DNA from: Desmodus rotundus | Taxonomy: Eukaryota > Chordata > Mammalia > Chiroptera > Phyllostomidae | NCBI RefSeq assembly: GCF_022682495.2 | Contig: NC_071399.1 | Location: 11,637,342 to 11,701,341 of the forward strand | Length of the DNA stretch: 64,000 nt | Direction of reading: 5' to 3' | In this document: positions 23,060 to 45,419 of the stretch, in pieces | How the letters are laid out: each line of letters opens with the position of its first letter | Position numbering within the stretch: position 1 is the first letter of the stretch | Made by a program: the position numbers and the translations under genes | The notes under the pieces: model-generated | Seen by the model: only the letters and a program-made list of their open reading frames with translations | The model's database searches: none | What the model was told of the DNA's origin: nothing

Positions 23060-26000
23060 ATTTTCTTATTTTAGAAATCCAGTGGGTGCCAGTCACCTGC
23101 CAGCCAGGGGTGCTGTTTTTCTCCCTCCTCCCTGGGCGCACCAGCTCCAGGCCTACCATGCAGCCCAAACTCCAGCCCGCGGGCTGCTTCTGAGACAGTG
23201 AAAGAGCGTTTGCTAAACGGAATCAAACATCTATCTCCACGCTGCTCGCCAGCCAACGCCTGCCAGCGCCCTCTGGGGCTTCTGTTGAGCCTCTGGCACT
23301 ACTTAATCCTGCCCAGCAGACTGAGGTCCCAGATTCAGCCCCAAAGCCCGGAATCTGGTGGCAGCCTTGCCCTCCGGGTGCAGGTTAACACCCTGCTTAG
23401 CCCTGAGCACCGAATCGCCTCGGGCCGGTGGCCTCTCTCCCTGTTCCAGCGCCGCCCATCTGCCTGACTTCCAGGCGGCCTTGACCCACACTGAGCGTCA
23501 GGCCTGCTGGGGCCACCAATGACTCACTCAGTCAAGGTCAGAAGATGACGTGCAGGCTCCCAGCCCCGGGTTTTCCCTCAACTCTCTGCGTATAGACACT
23601 AAACCACCAGGCTGGCCTCATTTCCACTTTCTCATTTTGCCCCCTAGAATTCTCCTGTTCAAGATCCCTGACCTCCCAACATCCCATAATCCTCTGGAAA
23701 GCGATCACCGCGGAGGGGCTGCGCGCACACTGCAGAGGCTGGATTCCTCTTTCCATCATCTGCAAAGCACATCAGGTGGCCCGTAAACCAGCAGTAAAGT
23801 CTATTTATAAAGAATGCTATTTGTTCTCTGCACGTCCCAGCGCAGAGGTTCAATTTATTTCCTTGCCATAAAAAGAACCATTACTTTTTTTAAACAATCA
23901 TAGTTAGTACATTTTAGAAATGTTTTAATTAAAAAAAAAACACCCAACTTGCAAATTAGAGTATAAATAGCTTTCTTAAAATGGCCCCGTTTTAAACCCA
24001 GTTTGCTGATTGATGATTTCGCTGTGCTTCGAGGCAGATGACTTCACAGCCATTGGTTATATAATATAATGATGTTTTAATAAAGCTGTTAGATTACTAA
24101 AAAAGAATTATAAATGAAATTACAAGGGATGATGGGAAATGACTGTAACGGTGTTGAATTTTGAGCTAATTCATTGCTAAAAATGTTTCTACAAGAAAAA
24201 CCCTACACATTCCTTCTATGGGACAAGCCTAATAGCACCCTGAAAACTTAATAATTATGTAACAAGAATTATGGTAATTGTTTATCAGAATACCTGGCGT
24301 TCTTGGGGTTGGCTGCTGTCTACTATTAGAAGGGAAACAGCACCACCTTGTGGACAAATAAGGAAGTGGATCAATTTTGCTCAAGTAGTTATCAAGCTGT
24401 ATTAAAAATACTACTTTGCTAGGTTTGTGTAGCTCTGTCTACAAAAGAAGTAGGACCCTATTTGTCTTTAAATAACAGCATGGAATTGCTTATCGAGATG
24501 TATAAATGATCCCCAAATGTATAAATGTACAAATGATCCCTAAATGTACTCATGGAGACCGATCATCTAAATATAGCTACAGGGACTCTTTCTAAACTCC
24601 AAATTTGGGTGGGGAAAAAAGAAGGCGTTGAGTGTACCAAACCTCAGAAGACAGACCAAAAAGAATCTCTCACCAGGCAGTGTCAACAATGCCCATTCAC
24701 ACAATTCCTGATTTATGGTAATATCATCACGTGAAAAGTAAATTCCCGCAACAAGAGCGCAAAGAAAGAGGAGAGGACACAAGAGCGGGGCCTTGGCCTC
24801 TGCACTCCTAAAGCCCTCCCCCACCAGCCAGAAAAGCCCCAGACCTCTGCCCTGCCACCTGCTCCCGCCGGCCGTGGACCCTGCCCACCTGCTGCAGGGC
24901 CTCCCCCGAGTCCCTCTCAGGGGTTCAGCGGCATTAAAACTCTTTTCCTAACAATACTTAGGAGTTATCGCCCTTTCCACGCCCATCCTCTCACGAGTGT
25001 GCACTGGCGTTTGCTAGAAGCTACCTGTCCTGTAAGGTTAGAAGACATAGAATGTGGAAGCAGAGAGGAGAACCAAGCGTTCCTGGGGAAAGGCAGCTGC
25101 TAAAATGCAGCGGAAGTACGAAACAGTGCCGCTCTGCTCAACCTTGTTGTCTTAAAAATAACTGTTTTAATAAGACATTTATGTTAACTTGTAACATGTC
25201 TATTTTCTAATGATGTTTTTAATTTCTCCATTTTGATTTTCAATAGGGCGAATATAAGTAGATATAATCCACATAAGCAAAAGCTCTTTGGGGGCCTCAG
25301 TAATTGGTTAGAGTATAAAGGAGTCCTGGAACCAGAGAGCTGGAGATGGTCAAAAGCACCTACTCTCTGATGTAGCTTCTGCTCCTTTGACTTCGTAGAG
25401 AGAGTGCTTGATGAGTCATTTCCCACCCCCCTCCCAAAGCCTCACTGCAAAACCCAGAAACCTTCCCCGACCCCAGGCCTCCCACAGGTGGGGAGGTTCT
25501 CAGTGTGCAGGGCATCGCTGATGGATGCCTCTCACAAAGGCCTTCCTGAATGGCATTAGAGGCGCAAGTACACTGGTCTCTGCTTAGAAATGTGTCCGCT
25601 GGAAAAAAGTAAAAGCAGGATTCTCTGAGCCTCCTGATACGTGAGAAAATAATGACAGAAGGTGGTAGAACATCACGTCTCTCAAGGCCTGCCATCTTGC
25701 TACGCCATGCGGTACACGTGCGTGGTTAGTCAATGCCACATGGCGCAGTGGCAAATCCGGGAAGAGTATGGCCGGAATGCCCCAGCGTAGGTCCTCCGAA
25801 GATGTGCTCGTGACAGCCTTCTTCCCACTCCCGAAACGCTGGGTATTTCTACTGAAAATGATTGAAAATGATTTGTGGGACAAAGGAGCGTTTTCTCCTT
25901 TTGTACTTCCTTGGTGCACACCACCCTCTGTCCCCTTCTTTGTGTCTCAGCCGTTCCCTGAGTTCCCAGGGGAAGCCCCTCTCCGTGCTCGAGGCTTGGG

Positions 26001-26635
26001 CATGAGTGAGGCTGCACCCACCACCATTGCCAGGAGTAGGCATCAGCAAAGGAACCTCGCCGAGGTGCAGCTGGGGCCTGACATCCGGCCTGCACCTGAT
26101 CTTCAGTATTGCTTGGAACTGCTGAAAAGATAGAAAAGGCATCACCACCTAGCCCTGGGGACCCCAGCAGGGGAGCGGCCACCTGGGAGTGTGTCCAGTT
26201 GGTTTGAGGTAAATTAGTCCATTTTCAAACCCACAGTAATTCCAGAACAAGAACAAGAACAATTATTTTACTTTGATAATATAATGCCTAGTGCTGCAAT
26301 TAAAGAGAACTTCAATAAGTAGATTTTATGGCAATGAAAACAGACAATTTAGAAGAGGAGAGTCTAGGGATACTTCTTTTTTTTTTTCAAATCTTTATCG
26401 TAAGAGGAAAAAATTACCCTGAACATACAAAACTAGTCTATCAAATACCATGGTAAATTAACATGATTCACTGGGTTACTTAATACATTTATGGAGCCAA
26501 TTGATTGGAAACAGTTTCCGCAAGAGGATTTTGTTCTGCCCTTAAGAATAAGTTTCACAAAGAGTTTGTTACTCATCTCCTTTGTTAGTGGTGCCTATTA
26601 ACTGTTATTAACCTTATTATACTGAGCCAGAATTA
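23060..26635. other. Intergenic DNA, no gene recognised
   Basis: GC-richer DNA at 23.1-23.8 kb is followed by a 450-base AT-rich stretch at 23.89-24.33 kb without named repeats. A small tandem block (ATGATCCCYAAATGTA, two units) lies at 24.50-24.55 kb. Open frames up to 150 codons overlap on both strands around 25.6-26.2 kb, with no recognised domain. Confidence 0.4.
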
Positions 26636-26639
26636 AAAA

Positions 26640-26862
26640 TAAAATGCATACTTTTCTCCAGCGGGGGTGCCTGGATGGAGTGCCATTGTAACACATCCTC
26701 ATGTGGCAGGGAGAGTGGGGGTTCTCCCTGGGGCCTCTTTGATGAGGCACTGCTCACCTCCCAAAGACCCTGCCTCCAAACACCGTCCCAGTGGGGATTA
26801 GGCTTCCACATATGTTTGGGGTGGGGGGCACAAATATCCGGTCTGCAGAAAAAAAGGTACTG
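26640..26862 (-). repeat. MaLR-type LTR fragment
   Basis: The + strand shows the antisense of an MST/THE1-like LTR: 'cacctcccaaagaccctgcc', 'aggcttccacatatg', 'tttggggtggggggcacaa' and 'atatccggtctgcag'. Confidence 0.7.
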
Positions 26863-27760
26863 GACTGTTCACACAAATCTGGACGGTGCTGGCAAAACCA
26901 AGGTAGGAAGCAGGGGAAACTTGGCAGAGCCACGTTCATCCCACAAAAACAACCTGCTCAGGATGCCACCTGGGGGTTGTTGCCATTTGACAGCTGCGTC
27001 CTGCTGTGCCCGGGCCCTAGCTGCCACAAGCCTGGCCCTGTGTCTCCACTACAGCTGCTCAGAATCATCTCTGACCGTCCCACCTCCTTTGCAATACTCC
27101 ATCGTGTTCAAAATTCCAGCAAACAGACAGGGGTCTTGCCCCGGCTAGAGCAGCCAGGAAACTGAAAAAAGGAGCAGGTGCACGCTTTCAGCTTTTGTAG
27201 TGGAAGGTGGGGCCCTCCCTCCCCACGCTGAGCTTAGGAGTCCCCAAAACTGGTATGTAAGCAGCCCACTACAGCACCCCATTAGTGAAGGAAGAAACTG
27301 TGCAACAGAACGTTTAAACCAGAAGACAGGTCTGAACACATTGTGAGGGAGACTCCTAGGAGAGGTGGCATTTGACTGGGGATCAGAAAGTGTTCCATGA
27401 CAGTGGCATTTGAGAAAGGCTGGCCCGATAAATCTTTGCTAATAGAGAGAAACAGAAAAGGGGGCCCGGGCCACTCAGGTGAGAGGGATAACATAACCAG
27501 CTTCAACCTGAATGCAAAATGGAGATGGTAACGTAATATCGCCCCATTAAATTCCATTCTGCCTAAGTTGGCCACGGTTTATTTCTGTTATTTGCAGCGA
27601 AGACTATATAAACTGGGTATACTCTCACATTAAAATACCATTCTGTGCAAATCCCACTGGACAAAGTATGGATTTTATGTTCTTAGTTCTGGCTATTTAA
27701 TTCTGGCTCAGACATTCCACCCAGAAGTGGGGGCTGCAATGTGGCGGCAATCTGTAAATT
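26863..27760. other. Intergenic DNA, no gene recognised
   Basis: Open frames up to 157 codons start in the neighbouring LTR and overlap in other frames. No domain was recognised. Confidence 0.4.
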
Positions 27761-27764
27761 GAAA

Positions 27765-27870
27765 TATTTATTCACTGACTCAACATTTATTTGGAGTCTA
27801 ATGTGTTCCAGGTTCTGAAATCAAGTGCACAAAATACCGATGTGAACAAGGTCAAGACTCTGCCTTCACG
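27765..27870 (-). repeat. L2 3' end fragment
   Basis: The antisense L2 tail is visible: 'tttattcactgactcaacat', 'gtgttccaggttctgaaatc' and 'gaacaaggtcaagactctgc'. Confidence 0.6.
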
Positions 27871-27871
27871 G

Positions 27872-28015
27872 TAGTCAGAATAATGCCCCTCCCCCACCAA
27901 GATGTCCCACTCTCCGGAGCCTGTGGATTTGTTATATTACACAGCAGAGGGGGCTTTACACGTGTGACTGAATTAAGGGCCTTGAGAGTGGGAGACAAGC
28001 CTTGATTCCCCGGGG
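27872..28015 (+). repeat. MLT1-type LTR, 5' part
   Basis: 'agtcagaataatgcccctcc', 'caagatgtcccactctccgg', 'agcctgtggatttgttatatt' and 'gtgactgaattaagggcc' match the start of MLT1 LTRs. The 3' half is not recognisable. Confidence 0.75.
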
Positions 28016-28159
28016 GCAGGGAGGCACTCCGATTGCACAGGAGAAAAGCACAGGAATGGGTGTAGGGAAGGAAAGTGGGAAGAGAACATTTGTGGCCCTA
28101 ACGTGAAAGTGGCATATCAGTGACCTAAGCTGTGAATACTACATCGTTGCCACAGAAAA

Positions 28160-29190
28160 CTGGGAAGAAAGCTCACTAGAAATACAAATAAGAATACATA
28201 AAGCTAACTAGAAATAAAACAATCAATGGTAATATTTATGGAGTGCTTACAAGGCACTTTACCTGAGTGACACGTAAAAATGTTGAAATTTCACATAAAC
28301 TGCCCAAATGTGCAAAAAGTTTTAAAAAGGTCTTTTATTTCTGTAGCTGATCTCATTTTATTCTTCCTCAGTAGAGTGTGGAAAAATGCTTAACATTGCC
28401 AGTTAAAGGCACTGGGCCTTCGGCCCCATTAACTGATTCTCTTGAGCACCCAGTCCATTCAGAGTTCAAAGTCAAGGCTGCTTCCTTGGCCAAAGGGTCT
28501 GCCCTCCGCGCTGCTCACCCTCCAGGGAGCATCTGTGTGAAGACAAAATTCAGGTACCCTTCGGCGGGGGCAGGGGGCACGCATCGTCCAGGACTCACCG
28601 TTCTCTGCTGTGGACGGGTCTCTGAGCACTCAGCGCTGAGGTCTGTGGACACGGGCCCAATCCTGTCTTTATTTGGCTAGGTGCTGGCACCCTCTCCTGA
28701 AGTCGCCGGTCGCCCACTGCCATTTGCTTCTGATCTCCAAGGCGTCACGTCCTGGGGTCTCCATGTCCTTCTAAAGGCCTCTGCCGATTCACTTGTCCTA
28801 TCAGAACACGTGCAAGTCCCTTTCCAGCCCGGGCACGGAGGAACACCGGCTCCCCGGCCCAGCGTGCACTAACCGCGGCAGGTACCTCCCTCTGTCCTCC
28901 CCGCTGCATGACTCCGGGCCGCTGCCTGCAGCGGGGAGGAGAGCACCATGTGGGTGTTTCTCTGGTCCATCAGCCTTTTCTGTGTATCTAACCGAGTCCT
29001 GGGAAGCGGTGCCTTGTCGTAATCGCACCCCTTCGAATTTCCCCTTCTTCCACGGGGGAATGTTTTCTCTTCGGGTCCAGTGGAAATTCCCCCTGACACC
29101 GACCTTTAACCAAGACATTCCCCTCAGCTTGACCAAACTTTAGGCAGAAGTTTGGGGAAAAACCTTCTCCAGCTGCCAGTAATGAAAACA
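28160..29190. other. Intergenic DNA, no gene recognised
   Basis: The part from about 28.4 to 29.1 kb is GC-richer, with overlapping open frames on both strands. No CpG-island promoter, domain or splice pattern could be supported. Confidence 0.4.
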
Positions 29191-29194
29191 TAAA

Positions 29195-29345
29195 TCCTAA
29201 GTCAATGTTTCCCAAATGTGCCTGACCGTAAGAATCACTCGTCACACTTGTCAGAAATACATATTCCTGGGTCCCACCAGGGATCTTCTGAATAAGAATC
29301 TCTAAGGGAGGGGTCTGGGAATCAGGATTTTAAACAAATACCCGC
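29195..29345 (+). repeat. hAT-Charlie MER-type fragment
   Basis: 'gtttcccaaatgtgcctgacc', 'aagaatcactcgtcacac', 'cagaaatacatattcctggg' and 'ggtctgggaatcaggatttt' follow the MER20/MER5-like pattern. The subfamily is uncertain. Confidence 0.65.
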
Positions 29346-29984
29346 AGGGATGCTGCTGATGAGTAAAGGAAATTGCACAAGGCGAGTCGGCATTGCTGTC
29401 TATGGGATGAAACCCATCTGACAACAAAGAGGCTGGTGACGAGCACAGCCAATGCCTACTGCGCACTTCCTCTGTGGGCCACAACCGCCCTGCAGGACTT
29501 ACACGGGCAGGTCCTACCCCCAAGGTTGCTGTGATTAACCCCGTCTTAGAAGATGAGGAAATCAAGGGGTTTGCCAGATATCCCTTAAAAAATACCAATT
29601 TGAACAGCCTCCCATCCTGCCCCTCCTGTTCATGGCTCTGAGAATTTTTCTCCCTGACGTGCGGATTGTTATGGTTTAGGAAAAAAGGGAGTCTTGTGAA
29701 AATGGTGGAAAAGATGATATAATAGTAAGCAAGGACACTAATCTACTATGGTATTTGTGATGGCTTTGTTTTCCAAGTCAGGTTTGAGACGGGCCCACCC
29801 TGATTCTATGGTGCCACCAGGAATCCTGAGTTTGATGACATCTCCTAAGACTCTTGAAGCTAACCTGGGCTCCCTGGTTTCTATTAGGTAAAGAGGCCGA
29901 GTGGGAGGGGCCTCTTACATAACCCATGGGTTGTAGCACTTACACGGCCCATCGTTCCCTCGACTACCGAGCAATCCCCTAGAG

Positions 29985-30350
29985 TACCACACTGTTCGTC
30001 TCACGGCCTGCTGTTCAATTACTCTCAGCTGCTTACCAATTTCATTCAAACGTTCCAGCTACGAAATGCCCCCAACTTCCCTTCTCAGTCCTGGACCCCA
30101 CCATTCCACATGCCCGGGGCTCCAACCAGCAGGGCCACTCATCCCTCCTGGCCCAAGCCCTGTACTTCTCTATCTCCATGCCTTTGTCCATACTGTTCCC
30201 ACCACCGGACATGCCGGTCCTTCCCGTCTCCGTCTGTAAAATCCCACCCGTCGTTCAAGATCCTTCTCAGGTGCTACTTTCACTATTAAGCTTCTCATGA
30301 CCCCTAGAGCTAGACAGGTGCCCCTACCCCTGCAACACGTCACCACCGTA
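29985..30350 (+). repeat. L2-like LINE 3' fragment
   Basis: 'ccatgcctttgtccatactg', 'ttcaagatccttctcaggtg' and adjacent C-rich blocks resemble the L2 3' end in sense orientation. It is strongly diverged. Confidence 0.55.
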
Positions 30351-30394
30351 CCTGTTGTAAGATGGTTTTGTACCTTTCTCAGGGCACTGTGACA

Positions 30395-30660
30395 CCTAAT
30401 CACAACAGCTAACATTTGTGATGCACTAACTATTTATCGGGAACTTTTAAAAGTGTTTTTCGGTATTAATTTTCTTTATCTTCACCGTAATCCGAGAGGT
30501 ATCACCCCATTGTATAGCTGAAGAACATAGATACACGGAAGTTAAATAACTTGCCCAAAGCCGTCTAGCGTCTAAAGGCAGAGCAAGGTCTGCCCAGACG
30601 AGCAGTCTGTGTCCAGAAGCTGCACTTTTAACTGTACGCTACACTGGCTCTCACTGCGCA
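30395..30660 (-). repeat. MIR-family element
   Basis: 'atttgtgatgcactaactatt', 'accccattgtatagctgaag', 'aagttaaataacttgcccaaa' and 'gtccagaagctgcactttta' are in the order of a MIR element read antisense. Confidence 0.75.
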
Positions 30661-30948
30661 TTATTTCAACAAAGGCCTCTGATATCAGGCCCTGAGTCAA
30701 ATCATCTTTTGTATCCACTTATCACCAAGCACAGCGTCTTTGCAGAGAAGGCTGATAAATGAATAAGGAATTGACTTCCCAAGGCCTCCATGGTATGCTG
30801 GTTCCTTACCCACCCAATTTTCCCTCCCTCTGCTCCTCTATCACCACCTCCCCTCTCTCCTGGGGTGCTTATGCAGGGTCTGCTCTGAAGCAGGCATTAG
30901 GTGGAGTACAGGTGAGACAAGGATGAAGAAGCTCCAGTTCCTGCCCTT

Positions 30949-30984
<36 letters not shown>

Positions 30985-31735
30985 TTAAACTATAGAATGG
31001 GAAATGCAGGTATTTGGGGAAATCCATGAAGTCATTCAAAAATGATTTTTTGGAGGAAATCATGCCTGAGTTTATCTTAAATGTTGAATGAATGAAGCAA
31101 GTGGGTAACAGGAAAAAGGGCTGCGTTCTCAGCAGCAGAACCCGACACAGCAAGCTTGCAAACATTTCCAACGATGCACTGTGACTGGAACAGCTGGGTT
31201 AAGTAGCAGGAAAGGAGGCCAGAGCATCCGTAGTTTATTAAATGATGCTGGGATTTTTCTTCCTGAAAACAACAGGCTGCCCTTTAGGTGGGGGAATAAT
31301 GATCCGGTATTTCTTGAGAAAGATCCTTGGGTAGCACTACGGAAGAGCAGGCAGGAGAACTATGTAGTGACTGGGGCTGCTGGGAGCCTCTCTCGAGACC
31401 CACCCTGCACTGACAGACTTCTCTGATTAAGATAGTTTTCAAGGCCAACCTCCCACCTCACCTCCACCTAAATTCCTGCAGAATTTGTGGAATCTGCGGC
31501 CCAAATTTTGACAATTATCTTTTATTTTGTTCCCTAATTGTTTCCTGTAGTACATCACTCTTGTATCCCTAGTTAAAACACTATAGTAAACGTTTATGGA
31601 ATGGAAATGGATGTTAAAGTCGTCCAAGACCAGGTAATGAGCGTCTGGGGCTGCACCAGGAGGGGTGGTTGAGGATCTGCTAGGTCCTCCGAGACCTACT
31701 TAGCAGGCTTTCCCAACAGCGGCTGAGATGCCAAC
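30661..31735. other. Intergenic DNA upstream of FRG1
   Basis: The stretch contains the CA microsatellite near 30.95 kb. No exon or named repeat could be supported here. Confidence 0.4.
30951..30982. repeat. (AC)n microsatellite
   Basis: Sixteen uninterrupted AC units are seen directly, about 0.9 kb upstream of the FRG1 promoter. Confidence 0.97.
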
Positions 31736-31758
31736 CACGCCTGTTAGAACCGCTACGA

Positions 31759-31772
31759 CCACCAGAGGGCGC
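31759..31772 (+). promoter_or_regulatory. CTCF-like site upstream of FRG1
   Basis: CCACCAGAGGGCGC fits all 14 positions of the usual CTCF core consensus (CCASYAGRKGGCRS) in the forward orientation. It lies about 280 bases upstream of the FRG1 start codon, at the left edge of the CpG-rich promoter. Binding is inferred, not shown. Confidence 0.7.
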
Positions 31773-31774
31773 GT

Positions 31775-32054
31775 TCCCTCAACACTCAGGCGTTCTCCGA
31801 GTGAACGAGCGGTGATCTCTTCAGACCCTCTGCGGCTGCCGTAGTCCGGGACAGTAAACAGGAAGTAGAACTCTATCTGCCCTCCGGGTTCGGGTGAAAA
31901 AGACTAGGGATTAGGCGGAGATCAACCGCTGCCGCCAGTGCGTGCAGGCGCTTTCAGCGCGTCGGTGCTGTGCCTCCCTGGTCCGCTCCTGCTCCAGTCG
32001 AGATATTTTATACCGAACCAGCTCCCACCTTTTTACAGAATTTTCACCAGAACC
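31775..32054 (+). promoter_or_regulatory. FRG1: FRG1 CpG-rich, TATA-less promoter and 5' UTR
   Basis: GC and CpG content rise sharply here and stay high into intron 1 (to about 32.35 kb), which is typical of a housekeeping promoter. No TATA box stands at a plausible distance. An ETS-type site (ACAGGAAGT, 31858-31866) lies in the likely initiation area. The start site itself cannot be read from sequence, but transcription probably starts between about 31.86 and 31.96 kb. The sequence before the ATG (aacc-ATG-g) is a good Kozak context. Confidence 0.75.
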
Positions 32055-42938
<10,884 letters not shown>

Positions 42939-42977
42939 CCAGGATTTTTGTCTCTGCCTTCTTTTGTTTTTTTTCTG

Positions 42978-42983
42978 AATAAA
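42978..42983 (+). terminator. FRG1: FRG1 polyadenylation signal
   Basis: A canonical AATAAA stands 40 bases after the stop codon and is followed by T- and GT-rich sequence. Cleavage is expected about 15-25 bases later, giving a very short 3' UTR of roughly 60 bases. Confidence 0.85.
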
Positions 42984-43397
42984 ATAACCAGTGGAAGTGT
43001 TTTTACAGAGTTCTGGGATCAGTGTGGAATTATTGCTAACCTAGTAGCTCCTCTGACCAAGGTTAACCGCGTTTAACTGAGCCTCTCCACGGACGTACTC
43101 TAGTTCACGGCAGTGTGCCACGTGGAAATGAGTGCACACGCAAAGGGCCACAGAGTGTGTGCTTGTCGGGGTTTCCTGTCGTAAAGCACGAGGTGCTGCT
43201 CTCTGAAACTGACGTTCTCGTCAAGCTGGTGGCATCTATCTTACTGCTTCATGGTCTTACTTTACATCACTTGATACAATAAGTGCTCATCGGTACCTTT
43301 AAAAGGAAGTTAGAAAGTGCCAATCCAGTCAGTAAACAAGGCTTCGATTCTGCCTCTTCAGTATGGCCCCAACCACACACAGGCCAAATGGGTACCA

Positions 43398-43411
43398 GCA
43401 CCAGGGGGCAG
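43398..43411 (+). promoter_or_regulatory. CTCF-like site downstream of FRG1
   Basis: GCACCAGGGGGCAG matches the CTCF core at 13 of 14 positions in the forward orientation, about 0.4 kb after the FRG1 polyadenylation signal. Binding is inferred. Confidence 0.55.
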
Positions 43412-43419
43412 GGCGGAGA

Positions 43420-44040
43420 GAAACCTGGCGTTAGGCAGTGGAATGGGAACGGGAAACTTGCCAGAAGAGCAGGTAGGTGCAGAATAGAGGATGAAAGGAA
43501 AGCTGGGGAGGTCCCCTACTTAGGACCACTTAGCCGCAATGGATGTTTGCAATGCTTTCATCCTCACTGTGGGATGGGAGGGGAGCTGTTCTCGAACCTC
43601 AGGAGGTTTGGGCACTAAGCTTTGCTGAGGTGTGCGGTGCTGCACCAACTCCATTCCTAGCCTGTCTCTTCCTGAGTTTCTGCACACAGTGTTCCAGCTG
43701 CCACCAAACCCTGTGAGTGTGTCAGAGTCCAGGTTGTGGGTCGGGTGCCTGGGCCTCACTGGAGATTCTGCTTCGGAAGGACTTAGGGTGTCTGAGGCAT
43801 CTGCATGTTTCACGATCCCACACCGATTCCAGTGCCCAGCTGGGACTGAGACCTGGCCTGAGCCGCCAGATTTTATCTGTCACCAACTACAGGGTTGCAC
43901 GACCCTCCAGCAGGGTAGCTAAGCTGCCACTTTGAACCTGATAAAGCAGCCCTTGCTGTGGACAGAGCCGGAACTTGGTGCCCCAGGTCCAAAAGCTCTT
44001 TCTGATCCTTAGATTGGAAATCTGCTTACTACTCTGATCA
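43420..44040. other. Intergenic DNA downstream of FRG1, no gene recognised
   Basis: Overlapping open frames up to 111 codons lie on both strands, without domains or splice context. Confidence 0.4.
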
Positions 44041-44046
44041 TCCACA

Positions 44047-44225
44047 GCAGTGGTTCTCAACCAGGGTGTATTCTGCCTCCCAGGGCACATGTCACAATGG
44101 CCGGAGATACTTTGGGTTGTCACAACTAGGAGAGGATGTGCTACTAACAACTAGAGGGTTAGAGACTGGGGATGTGGCCGAACATCCTATAATGCACAGG
44201 ACAGCCTGAAGTGCCAAGGTTATGG
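44047..44225 (+). repeat. MER5A (hAT-Charlie) element
   Basis: 'cagtggttctcaaccagggtg', 'gggttgtcacaactaggag', 'gggatgtggccgaacatcc' and 'aatgcacaggacagcc' reproduce the MER5A order. Confidence 0.92.
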
Positions 44226-44289
44226 AACCTGCCCCAGGACTTAGTCTGTTCCTTCCTTCTGCCACATCTCCAAACCCTAAAAATAAATA

Positions 44290-44450
44290 GTAGCTCAAAT
44301 TTATATGTAAGAACCACTTAGGATACCTGTAGATTTCCTAGACCCATAGACTTAGCCAGTCTAGGGGGTGGGCTCCAAAAGTAGCATTTTAGTAAGCACT
44401 CCGAGTGATTCTGCAGCAAGTGGCCCGAATCACACTTTGAGAAAGACTAC
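44290..44450 (+). repeat. hAT-Charlie MER-type fragment
   Basis: 'tatgtaagaaccacttaggat', 'ggtgggctccaaaagtagc' and 'ccgagtgattctgcagcaag' fit a second hAT-Charlie remnant ending at 'cactttgagaa'. Confidence 0.6.
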
Positions 44451-44990
44451 CCCCAAGAAACTGAAGCCCTGTCTCCAACGCCAGCCTGGTACCTGAGACC
44501 ATCTGCTGCTGACCAATTTCCCTGGAACCCACGATGTCTTCCTGAATTTCTGAGTACAGTGCATCCCTGGGTTCCTCGTCACGACGCTCACCCACATGCC
44601 CCCGTTCCTGCCCCCATCCCAGATAGCAGAGCTATTACAGAATGAACTACTGCCAACCAGGACAATTCAGGTCCAATATATGCACCACCCACCCACATGG
44701 AGTTCATATGTTAGCTGGCGAAGGAGGACAGCACGTGAATTTTAAGTCACGGGACAGAGAGGAGCTCCTTCCCAGTGTCCATCATTGCACTTTGTGCAAA
44801 CCCCCATTGGTAGCGTGGGTACCACGCTGGGGTGGGGCAGAGGTCAAGAGTGAAGGCGGCTAGACCCTGTCACGTGGCCCCCATTTTCCCATCTCACGAA
44901 TGAGGACATTGGGAGAAACTTTAACACTGTTGAAATCTGGCCAAGCATTTCCCTGACTTACCAGTCTAGCCACCTTATCTAGAAGGTTAT
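44451..44990. other. Intergenic DNA, no gene recognised
   Basis: Short frames only; no named repeat or domain. Confidence 0.4.
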
Positions 44991-44994
44991 AAAG

Positions 44995-45320
44995 AGAAAG
45001 ACAAATACCACCTGATTTCACTTATCTGTGGTATCTACAAAAAACAAAAACAAGCAGACTCCCAGACACAAAAAGTGGTGGTTGCTGGGCGGGGAACGAG
45101 TGAAATAGGTGAAGGGGACCCAGAGGACACTTTCAGGTATAAATAGGTCGGGTGCAGTGCACAGCATAGGGAATCACTTCTTGCGGTGACAGGTAATACC
45201 TACACATTGTGGTGACCATTTCGTGATGCATAAAAGTGCGGAATCACTATGTTGTACACCTGAAACTAATATAATACTGTATGTCAACTACAATTTCATA
45301 TTTTTAAAGCTTATATACAA
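44995..45320 (+). repeat. L1 (L1MA-like) 3' end
   Basis: 'gacaaataccacctgatttcac', 'gtggtatctacaaaaaacaaa', 'tggtggttgctgggcgggga', 'atgttgtacacctgaaactaa' and 'tactgtatgtcaactac' are textbook L1 3' UTR blocks, ending in an A-rich tail. Confidence 0.95.
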
Positions 45321-45419
45321 TAAAAGCATTGACCAAAAAAAACCCACACCAAATTTTGACTGCCAACGTTTTTCCAATTAGGTAATTTCAGTTTTTCTAC
45401 CTGTACATTTGTTTACTGA

